Below, in pieces: positions 13,201-25,200 of a stretch of DNA of 64,000 nucleotides (position 1 is the stretch's first letter; every line of letters begins with the position of its first letter). The notes under the pieces are model-generated. The model did not search any database. It was not told where the DNA came from and worked only from the letters and a program-made list of their open reading frames with translations. This DNA is from Tubiluchus corallicola. Lineage: Eukaryota > Priapulida > Priapulimorpha > Priapulimorphida > Tubiluchidae. The position numbers and the translations under genes were made by a program. The DNA lies in contig JAQGDQ010000539.1 of NCBI GenBank assembly GCA_030141605.1, forward strand, positions 62,001 to 126,000, given 5' to 3'.

Positions 13201-16200
13201 CAATTGGGGGAAAGTCTCACGTGGTGATTTCATCTGATATGCTGCTCCTTCCCCACCGTGGCTATTTTGCTTGTTGAGAAAAGTTGCATGACTTCCATAT
13301 AAAAATAGTTAAGATATCTCTGCTGATCTACCACATTCATCCACATTAAGTATGGCTCTATCAGTGAGTGACGTGTGCGTATGACATTATCTCTTTTGAC
13401 AAAGAAATCAAAGCGTTATTTTTTTTAGAAACGGCATGGTGTAATTGCTTTTGGAAATATAGTACATGTATAACATTGTCTGTTTTGACAGAGGAAGCAT
13501 GATGTTGCCTCTTTTGACACTGGAATCTTAGCATCGTCTTTTGACAAAGACGCCATGTTGCCTCTTTTGACACTGGAATCTTAGCATCGTCTTTTGACAA
13601 AGAAGCCATGTCATTGTTCTTTTGACAGAGGAATTATAATGTTGAGTCTTTTGATACAAGAATCATGGCGTTGTCTTTTGTCAGTGAAAACATGGCAAAT
13701 AAATTGCAAGGAATAACGCTACAGTATAGATGCTAGAACAACTCCGCTTGACGGATTGCAGGCAATAACAAAAAGCTGCTGATTTGCTGGAACTGCTGCT
13801 GCTTGTATACATAACTATCATAAATGTTTATTAGGTCTCATGAGACAGGAAACGTATCCGTTCTGTTCAAGACACTCAGCTGAATGTGAGTAGCGAAAAG
13901 TGTTGACACGGCAGTGGCAGTCTGCTCAGCTGCTGTTAGATGAACCTTGTAGCTGCCAACTTACTACATTCTGCTGTGAAAGCTGCCATTGGTAAGAGAT
14001 TGCCTGGAGGTGCAGGAGGATCTAAGATTTTTAATGGTTGATTGCTGTAAAAGTGCGCGTTTATATACCTCAGAATCACAGCTCTAATCTACTAGTAGTT
14101 TACTCATTTCTTTTAATTGAACCGCTTATGTAACTATACGTGTGTATTCGAAAAATAAATGAAGTTAATAATAATAATAATAATAATAATCACTCGAACG
14201 TATCCTATAGAAATTTCAAGTTTGAATGTTTTTAGCTTTGTGTGTTTCCACATAACGAATTATCGCTTTTGATTATAAATTTTTAGTTCCTGCATACTTC
14301 TTCACAGCTGAAACACTGTATATGGCTGTAATTTCCTTCATCTATTAACTGGACGGTTGACGCAATCAGGCAAACTTTCAGTTTCGGTCAAAAATAAGAT
14401 CATTTTTGTTATAATTCAGCACTGTGCCTTATCGCATGGTGTGCTATGCAGACAGGTTTATACCAATAACCTAGCTTGTCAAGTGCTTATTTTATTTATT
14501 TCCAAATTTAACTGAATTAAATGTTTGTCATTTATCCTGTCTTTAATATATTAATGCGAACCTAAATTAAGGCAAATACTTGTATGTAGACACACATGTT
14601 GCATTTTGCGAAGCTCATTTTGAGTTATTGCTCAAGGGTCATAAAATCGTCAGTATCATAAATGTGTTTTTCAGTGGATGCCTTATGAGATTGTATTGTG
14701 TGCTTTGAATGATTAATTGCGTTAGGTGTACAGTTGTAAAAAATAAAGCCGGAATACTTAATATCATAGTTGAGTTTTTCGCCAAGAGGCTTTGTTTGCC
14801 GAGCTACTGGATCACCTCTGTCAGCTTCAACAAATCACTTCTGAGCAACAAAGATTAAGACGTATGTGGCTCGTGAATTTCTGTAAATAGAAAAATTAGT
14901 TGACAATAACTGATTTATCAACAGACGGGTGGAATAAATGAATCAGGTCATTTATTATGTCAGCTGATTTTTCTATTTGCAGAAATTCTCAAGTTAATTA
15001 TGTCTTGTTTGTTTAAGTTTTGTTTCTGAGAAGCGATTTTTTTAAATCGCCAATTTGAACATAATTGTAAGAATCGTGCAAAGCAATATAGCAATGACAG
15101 TAGTGTGTGTGTGTGTGCGTGTGCGTGCGCGTGCGTGAATTAACCAGTAACAAATATACTATAGTCAATCGAACACACCGTATGAAAGCAAAGTATCAAA
15201 ATATTGACCAAACGTGCTTATTTTTAAAGTAATAATTAATATTTTCAGTAGGTCTAAAGTTTAACCAATTGCTAAGCTAGGTATAAACTAATGGCTTTCG
15301 TTTTCTAGCCTGGGGTTAGTGAGGAGATTAGCCCAGCTCTGCTTGGAAAAAGAAGCGAGTAAAATCCTCACTGCTGCATGCCAATCAAACGCTGCTGTCC
15401 CCTCAAGCATGTGAATAAAGCATTTTCCGCTTGCCCTACAATTTGTGTTGTACAGGACGGTCAGCAGGGAGTTTTTCTGATTTGAAATCCGTTCAGTGTG
15501 GACAAAGTTAAGTTTCTGACGATGTTTTTCTTGTAACTTTATCCACAGCGCCACCTGGCTACAGAATCAAACACACACAGGTTCCCTCCCATTTTGAGTT
15601 GCCATGACGACTAATCCAATTTCCTTGCACTCCAATAGTATGAAGCTAACTAAGGGCCACGTTGTGGAAAATTACTAATTCGTAACGTGGTAGCACGATA
15701 TATTAATCCGTATGGCGTACGCACGATTTACTAATTCGTGGCCATGATTTACTCAACTTGACCCTCGGGGAGCTTCATATATGCTGATTGCACATATTCA
15801 CAGATGCGTATTTGCACAAAATTTATATTTTAGTTTTTCAGTTGCATACTGGTTGATAATCGTGTGTCATCGTCGTGTCTTCAAAGTTACAATGGAGAAA
15901 TAAGCGAGTGTTCCTTCACTGTAATCATTGAATCACTGTAAACTAAACACCGTATTCAAGTAAAGCAGCTCAAACTAACTAATTAATAAGTTTTAATAAG
16001 CTCAACTCGGTAAAAATGTTAACAGCTACTTTATACCAACAGTGACAAGTTATTATCAAATCGCAAATTATTGCACTGCTAAGTAATTTCTCGGCAGATT
16101 TTTTTCAAAATTAAGGGCATTTTATTCTTAGAAGCTCATTATATACACTTACTACATTCCCATTTTAGATAATTGAAAAGCTTGGCTGGTCTCAAAATAA

Positions 16201-19200
16201 TACGTGTTTTATTACAATAGTTCCAATGTTTCTTTACCTTGGCTGCGGATGGTACGGTTTGTGTCAAGTTTCGGTGTTTTATAACGACTCTAATAACTGC
16301 CACGTCTTTTCATCTGGGTCGTAAAGAAAAAATACGTTCCACGTTCGCTTTACAGGAGAGTTGCTGCGTTCCGCGTTTAGCATACTAAACACCATGCCAG
16401 ACCTTATTTTTCCGTGAGGGGGCGGGGAGAGTTCACTGGAAGCCTTCCTGCTTGTTAGTGATAATCTTATCCAAATCGATGTAAATGCGGCTCTGAATGT
16501 GTTCATAAAGAATGTAGTTCAGTTCATGATGAATGTAACCTTCAGTGTGACAGCGCGCAAAAGATCCCGCACCCTCCCTGGCTCTGTATCCACCCGCACA
16601 GCTTATACAAGGGAAGCTAATACTTTCCACAATGTCGCCAATGTTTCGTGTAAAAAGTGCATGAAAAGAGTGAGTTTCGTTCCTTAGCTAAGCTAAGTAA
16701 ACCTTTAGAGGATTAGTAAGGTCAAGGATGCGGCGTCAGTCTCGCTGACAGATGGTGTCGGAATTACTGCCGTATAACAAGCTGCCTTTGAAAATCTGCT
16801 CAAACAACTCTAAGTCTAAACGAGAACCTGATTAGGAAGCACTTTCTTGCGTCAGTTTGGGAAAAACTTGATACACAGATTGGTGAGACTCGTTGAGTTG
16901 ACTTTTGTCAGTGTGGAGGATTCAAGTGTATGTAAAATGTATCATTAAGGAACAAAAGGTGCCAATTGGTACTGTACGCCTATAAGGCTATAAAGCCCAA
17001 TTGGAAGTTTATTAGTAAAAACGTGAGAAGTCCCCTTTAAAGTTTGAAGTTTGGGAAGTTACTGTTTAGAACTTGCCTTCAAAAGTAGAAACCTAAAATA
17101 TTGGCGTAAATTATATATAAGTGAACCATTGGTAAAACAACAGTAACTTGATTCACTTATACAACTTATACATATATATTCTATTGGAAAAGAAACAAGA
17201 ATAGATTACCTATAGTACTAGAAAAGCAGAAGTGGGTATAGTGTCTTGAACTGCAGGAAGAACAGAGATTAAGCAACTTATAGTACTAAAAATACAAAGG
17301 TATGTATGGTGTGTGTCTTCATGGAATGGAGCAAATATTCTATGACACCCCTTGAAATAATGGATAAACGCAGTAGTTGGTTTAATGTAGATCTTCAAGA
17401 ATAAGCAAAACTGTTGTGAGCGTTGTGGGCGTTAGCGTCAGCATCGCCATCGTGAAAAACAAAGATTTCAGCAACTTCAACACTTTTCAATCAACATAAC
17501 CATGTAGGCAAAAGTTCAGTCTGTATCAAGATGCCAACACGTTTTTATGGTTTCGGCATTTCGGTGGTGTTTATCTTCTAAATATCGGCAAAGGTTTTTG
17601 ATCCTGTATGCGAGTGAAAATAAGTTTTCATATTCCCTGTTTTCTTGTTGCTATTTTAGCACCGCCGCCGCATGAACAGATTTTCCTCAGTATGAAAATA
17701 AGAGCAAACCTGCTTTCAATAGCATATAATTAGAACGTATTTTTGTTCAACAGTACCGCGATATTAAACGGCTCAATTAAATTCCTGCCTACGTGAGAAC
17801 TCGCCTTATTGGCTTTGTCAAAATTTTCTCTTTGCCGCGTGGGCGTGTGCTGAAATTCAAGCTAGAGGGGGTAGTGAATCACTTCTTTCAATTCTTTCTG
17901 TACTCACCATCAGTACTCACTTTTAACGCTAGAACTACCAATGATTTTTATCCCTCTTGGTATTTAAATTTATGTAAGCAATACCAGAAATTAATGTAGT
18001 CTAACTTCTCCTGGATTTCGTGTAATGGTCTGCAGTCATTTTCTTTCTTCTTTTTTCTGTACTTTTACATTTCGACCTTAAAATATCAGGTGTCTAAAAT
18101 GGAATGTAGGTAAAAATGATACAGGAAAAATAGCGCAAATGGCAAGATAGGTAAAAATAACACAGGAAGAGATGGCACAAATGGCAAGATAGGTAAAAAT
18201 GGCACAGGAAGAGATGGCACAAATGGCAAGATAGGTAAAAATGGCACAGCAAAAAATGGCTCCCTTAGTTTAGGGTTAGTATTACCATGGGGAATAATTA
18301 TTTTTGTTATTTTTACCTCTACCAAGGAAGTTATGCTGCAGCACAGTTTGTTTGTTTGTTTTGCTGTTTTTGGCAGTAAACCTATTACGCAACAACTGTC
18401 TAATAGATATCCACGAAACTTTGTTGAGAAGGCGGACATTGAGTGCCAAAATGGTAATTTTTCGCTTTTTTTTCGCAAACTTTGACCGAACAGCACGTAC
18501 AAAAGACATTGGTGAAACACTTCGTGGATGTCTCAGAGAGATTTTTGTTATCCACCTGGACAAGCAACCAGGGAGTTAGTTCCAGCTCCATTTCGAGAAA
18601 TTCTCGCTTGGAAAACTGTGTAACGCCGTATATAAGCTTGCTTATTAATGTATATAGTCTTATAAGGTGACTTGGTATGTGAATACGTATATATTTGTCA
18701 GTCTATTACCATCGACAAAATTAATAGTTAAAAAGGGTAGTTAAACGCTATGTGGAACGTTTGTGCATTATTGATTATAAATCTACTTACTGAACAAATA
18801 TTTTATGAGACCTTTGCTATGTAATACCAGTACGTTCACATTTTTGTGCGTTTGCTTGTTTATCTTTTGTATAATCAGACAAATAAGTTTAGGACTATCT
18901 ACAGAGCGCACTCTACTTTTATTATAGAAATCAGTTGCAATGAAATAACATTTGTGCCATTTTTTCTACTTTCAAATTTGTGCCATTTTTCCTGTGCCAT
19001 TTTACTTGCTTTTCCATTTGGATTTGGGCCATTTTTTCCTGTACCATTTTTACCTACTTTTCCATTGTACCCTTTTTCCTGTGTCATTTTTACCGTGCAC
19101 CGTCTAAAATGACCCTGTGACCCGTTTTTATTTTAATAAACTTGTCATGGTCTATATCTATTTCCAAAATCATGATGTATGATCATGATCGAACTTGGTA

Positions 19201-22200
19201 TTAATTAAATTTTGATATATTCTGCTTACGTTGCGAACGCTTAGACCACTGGGCCACCTCATTTTCCAGCGATCAAGACAGTCCAAACTTTATTCCTTAC
19301 AACTGTCCAATCAAATTCAGCCTATCCAATATTACATTACTCACGCTAGACTGACTAGAGTAATTCAAAACTAGTGTAAATAAAGGATAAATTTTCAACT
19401 GCGTTAGTTATAGGGGAATGCAGTGCACAGTGTAATGGCCTTAGGCATTTGTAATGTAAGCAGAAGGTCGTTGTTCAAATCCAGGTTGCGTATAAACTTT
19501 TTATATTTGCTTTGTTTGAACTTTGGTTCAAAATTTACTTAATTGTGGGTTTATACATCACCAATAATAATTTTGACATTAAGATATAGTAATTGATGTA
19601 ATAAGTTTGTCTGATTCAAATAGATTCTAAGATGGTATCAAGTTCAAAAATGAGATCTCTTCACGTGTAGCACGCGAAATTGTCACAGAGGACACTGTTC
19701 TAGTTAATTGATCGTAAATCGCTATACAAACTCTAATAATAAATAAACTCCTCAGATTCAGCGCAGGAATTCATGTTATGATGGTTTTAGTTACAAGCAG
19801 GCAAGCAAATTCTTAGATATACTGAGTAACATGAGTAATGGGACGCTATAAAATGAAGTGTAATTATTACTGAGATTTTTGTTAACAACAAGATGATTGG
19901 AGATTAAAGACTATGTCGGATGATGATACACATCTTTATTTTAAAATTGGCTGCTCTGAGCAAATAGACCAGTTCATAAGAACAAACCTCGAAATTTGTT
20001 AGAGCAGAATACATCTACATGATGGTGTAAATTGTGCCTGCTAACTGGATTAATTACGCACGTTGTAGCGTTAATATGATTTTGTCTTGAATGTTACGAC
20101 GGCGAAACACCATTTATTTTCTACTCCCCCCTATTATAATAGTACGCGTCCACGCAAAGCTATTGCATGTCATCATATCAGCAACTTTTGTGTTTAGCTT
20201 TTTACATTTCTGACTTGATTTCTAAAAAAAATCTACAATATGAATCTGCAACATAATATGAATGATCCTTTACTCTTGGCTGCCTTCACAACAACATCAA
20301 CTTATTACTAACCTGTTCATTTGCAATTTAGTCTAACTTGTACACTTTTGAGCGGCTTTTTCTTTCTTATATAGTTTCCTATTCTTTACATTTTATTTGT
20401 TTTATAATGTTGTGTGTCAATTTAAAGCCTAAGCAAATAAATAAATAAATAGTATTTATCAGATTTACTTGGTAATGTAGGCACATTTACGTTTGAATGG
20501 GAAAACAAATTAGTTTGTTGTACACATCTTATTACGAAACCTATGCGATTTTTTTTATTGTTCATCCTCAGTAGTAATGAATGTTGTCTAAATGCATAAA
20601 TAAGAAAAAAAGTATTGGAGCTAATTTTTACTATAGCCGGTGCAACACGTGCAATAAGTTACGTACTTTGCACCCGACACATACCGAGTTAAACTGTTTC
20701 AGGCTTTCAGCTCTGCTAGAGAATTATGGCGACATTTTATCGTTGAGTGGGTAATAATAATCATTGTGAGCAGTACCCGGACTGGTAGCCAGTAACACAT
20801 TAAATTTTATCATAACTCTTTGTACTTGCCGAAATGCAACAGACTGCCATTTGTGTTTTATTAGTTTTTATAATAAACTCACGGCAGAGCCTGGTTGTGG
20901 TGCCAGGAGTTAATGCAACGGCCGCTGTTAGAAAAAGTTTACATACATTTTATTGTTTATGAAAAAGTTTCAGATTTGTTTTATTTTATTTTCTTCTAAC
21001 ATCAGAATTAACTCTTCTGAAGCAACTGAGCTTAATTTTTAGAACGGATAAAATAATAACGTTCATGTACATAACGAAAAACTTTCAATGTCAGCTGTCT
21101 GAACACTGCAATGTTTACTTAGTTTTAGCAGAGGCAGTAGGCCTGTCATATTTGTAAGTAAAATTTTGGACGCAGTGCAACCATTATGAAGATGTATCAG
21201 TTTATTATATCTGTGGTTAGGTTATGTTCGTCAAAAAATTGGTGCCACGGCCCTCTGCTGACAGTGACATCACCTCAGTCCCTTCCTTCAAGTGCCAGTC
21301 TATTTACTGGTGTATGTGTATATGGGGGGGGGGGGGTAGTGATAAAAACAATGCATCTGATTTATGCTTGTACAGTCGTATACTTAATTATGAGTATTAT
21401 CACTATACTGTAGGCCACACACGCACAATACAGCTCATAAGCCTTATCTGGCTTTGACGGCTAGCAACCAACAGCATTTCTCACTGTTCGTGATTGCACG
21501 CAGTTAAAATGGATCTACGAGGTGTCGATAATCCGCGTTTATCGGACATTAACAAAGCTGCAAACGCCGGACATGTGTGCAACAGATTGCCTTTACTTTC
21601 CGGACAATTTTACAACCTTTTTCTGATGTTGCCGACTTTTAAACACTGCACTATTTTAGCTGTAATTGTTTGCACGTGGGCGTTATGCTAACTATTGACA
21701 CTAGGTGTGCAAAACCAGACACATTTTATCGTAATCATTGCCATATTGTTATCCCAAGAATACGGTATTTATACAGGATGGTATTAACGCTTGTGCATAT
21801 TTTATCTTAATGACTTACAGGTTCATGCGCCGGATTCACTAACACATTCATAAGAGTTTTCTTGAGGAACTTCGTAGAAATGTTTTGTTTTTGTAAAGTT
21901 ACGATCACATTTAATAACGTTCTTAGATCACGAAACTTTTGCGAATTCCATTGTGAGCCTAAGAATAATCTTACGAGCAATTATACGAATAAAGCTGGTC
22001 GTAAGAAGCTTTGTGAATCCGCCCCCTGTGGGTCTGTAATAATGCCTACACTGCAATGGCTTCATTTTAAAGCAAAATCGGACCCAATTTTAAACTGTAG
22101 ATCAAAACAACCTAGTCCTTCAAATATTGAAAGAAAACATACTATTTTTTAAAGAATGACTTACGCAAAAGAATTATTACCACACAAACGCAATTTCGCG

Positions 22201-25200
22201 TTCGCGCCACTGGTTCTTCGCTATTACATGCATTTCGCCCATTCGCTGGTTATACGGGCACTAGCGCCAGCATTTCAGAAACACGTTGCACAAAAAACAG
22301 GTGCTGTACATCTCAGTTCAGATGTGTTGGTTTGTGACGAACTACTCACGTTCGACAGCTCATGCGTGAGCACAGTGGTAAATTTGAAATTTTATTTTTT
22401 TGTCTTAAAACTTTTCGAGTTTTAGTACAACACACCGAATCTCTTATAATAGCACTGTACTTCAATTTTTGCTTTCGCAAACACGTGCAATACACGCCCA
22501 GGAAAGTTTTTGATGTTGAAAATTATGTTAGTTTGTGATGTCATCACTAGTTGGGCTCGCTTGTCGTTAATTACGATTTTAATCTATTATTTAATTATCA
22601 GAAACGCTTTTACAGTATTATTGGTGTTAAAATATATACTTTTTATCGTATTTGAAAATGGGGTAGTATATGAAAAATCATCCTGCCTTCCTTTAAGATG
22701 TAACCAACTTCGACTTAACGTTCTTACAACAAAAATCAGTAACAAAGCAGCTTTTCCGTGTATTTTTAGTATAGCTTGTTGCAGCACTAAGCGACAGGGC
22801 TAGTATTTAATGTGCCTGTGGTAGAACTGGACCTAGCAAAGCTAGTATTGTCAAATGAGACATTGAACCGGCAGAGGCTTACTCACACATTCGGATGCAT
22901 ATACAATCCTTCCTTGCTGTGGTAAAATTAATAGCCACAGTTAGTTTGACAGACAGCGTAGCAAAGCAGTTTTCCAGGCTGTCCGTCATCCCCGCGATCC
23001 CACGATTTACTGAGCAGACTCGCTACTGCTTAACTTCGGTGACCAAGTATTATTACACTTTTTACAACGTAGTACAAAATGCTCCTCATTTTCAATTTCT
23101 TGAATATTACTTCCATCTTTACGTTTGATCGCCAGGTCTGCACGTCCCTGTAGTTACTGATCATCTGTGCTTCCACTTCTTCATCAGATAAACTTGGATC
23201 GCAGTCGCGAATTAAACCAATAAACTGTCTTGTTGGGTTTTTTGTCCTCGAAATTTCAACAAATTTTGGCTTCCGTGATTTCACTGTCGCGTTTGCTACA
23301 TCGTCATTTTCAACTTACAGCTGAATTTTTCCCCCATGCAGATTTTTGCACCAAGTTAAACTTGGTACGAAGGAATTGCATGCCTAAGTTTTTCTTAATC
23401 GTCACGGTATTTTCCACATTCTTTTTGTCTCTTACATTTTCGATTACCACACTCCTTTCGGGATTTGTTTTTGCTGAACAGGAATTATAGATGGTCGGCA
23501 CGATAGACTTGAATCACAGCACTATGGTGAAAGTTTAGGCTGATTGTTCATAGGCATCATTGCATTTCCATTGCATTGTCTCTTTTTTCTATTTCTTGCA
23601 TATTGTTATCAACTGCTTCCAATATCGCATTAACAGTTTCCAAATTTTTACGTCTTTTGGATTGTTATGACCCTGAAGTATACCTCAATATTTTTTTGAT
23701 TTTTTTTGTTGTTGAATTTTATAGTGTTAGGTTTAGTCTCAACGAGGAAGCTACATCCTGAACCGCTACGTTCTGTTGTATCAAAATACAATGAACCTCT
23801 TATTATTCTATGTATAATAATTACACAAATATAGTTTTGTATATTTGTTTATTTATCTTGTGTTATGTTGTGTTTTCTATCAAAAGAATGCGTCGAACAT
23901 GTTCAGGATTTTTCGCCTTTGACTTCGCTCTTCCTTCTAACGCATTCCAATTTTATTACAGAAATCATTCGCATCACAGTAACATTATGTGCTATTTTTA
24001 CCTTTGTATTTTACCTACATTCAGAAAAACTGTATGGGTCATTTCTGAACATTGGTATTTTTAGATAAACAGTGGAGCTAAAAAGTTTTTTCTGCTAAGA
24101 AACCATGACTAACCGAGTAACTGATCGCCTAACTGTGTCCCACATTCACAAATGGCTACTGCCACTAGAGGGCCAGACAACTAATCAACAGGCTCCGCCG
24201 AGGGATTGTTGGCCAGCATGATTAAGCAAAACTGCTACACTCGAGCCACAACGTTTTTTTAATAAACTTGTCATGGTCTATACCTATTTCCAAAATCATG
24301 ATGGTATGATCATGATCAAACTCGGTATTAATTAAATTTTGATATAAAACTTAAGGAAAAGTAGGAAAGTTAGAATACAACCTAGATTTCAACCAGACAT
24401 GTTCTGCTTACGTTGCAAACACTTAGACCACTAGGCTACCTCATTTTCCAGTGATCAAGACAGTCCAACCTTTATTCCTTACAACTGTCCAATCAAATTC
24501 AGCCTCTCTAATATTGCATTACTCACGTTAGACTAACTAGAGTAATTCAAAACTAGTGTAAATAAGGGATAAATTTTGGACTGCCTTAGTTATAGGGGAA
24601 TGCGATGCACAGAGTAATGGCCTTAGGCATTTGTAATGTAAGCAGAAGGTCGTGGTTCAAATCCAGGTTCCGTATAAACTTTTTATATCTGTTTTGTTTA
24701 AATTTTGGTACAAAATTTACTTAATTGTGGGTTTGTACATCACCAGTAATAATTTTGACATTAAGATTATAGTAATTAATGTAATAAGTTTGTCTGATTC
24801 AAATAGATTCTAAGATGGTATCAAGTTCAAAAATGAGATCTCTTCACGTGTAGCACGCGAAATTGTTGTTGTCCACCTTTTCCGCAAACAATTTATCAAT
24901 TAATTGTTTAATTAATTGAATGATTCATCCACACGCTTAAAGACAATTAATTGTGTAACTGATTAATTGCCCGACTCCGAGAGCTTAGGCCTGATCGCTA
25001 GGGCTATGATAATTTCCCACACGAACTGAGCCACGAAATATATGTCTTTATCTCTCGAGTTATCAAGCTGGCTTCCGCAACAAGCCTTTCAGTGTGAATA
25101 TACCAGGTTCTTTTAAACAGATAGTGTCTTTAACGAGAATGTTCTTTTAGTAACTTCTGGAATAACAGAGCAATTCGACATTAATTTAAAGTGATGAAAG

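Larger units (their letters stand above)
12431..14760 (+). other. Ihog 3' UTR and flank
   Basis: AT-rich sequence after the TAA stop. AATAAA signals occur at 12925-12930, 14154-14159 and 14742-14747; the first would give a 3' UTR of about 520 bases. The region also holds the TTTTGACA minisatellite and a short AAT tract. No gene is seen. Confidence 0.5.

Noticed and set aside
13361-13609. 82-codon - strand frame rich in Lys, Gln and Ser
   Set aside because: It is a translation of the TTTTGACA minisatellite.
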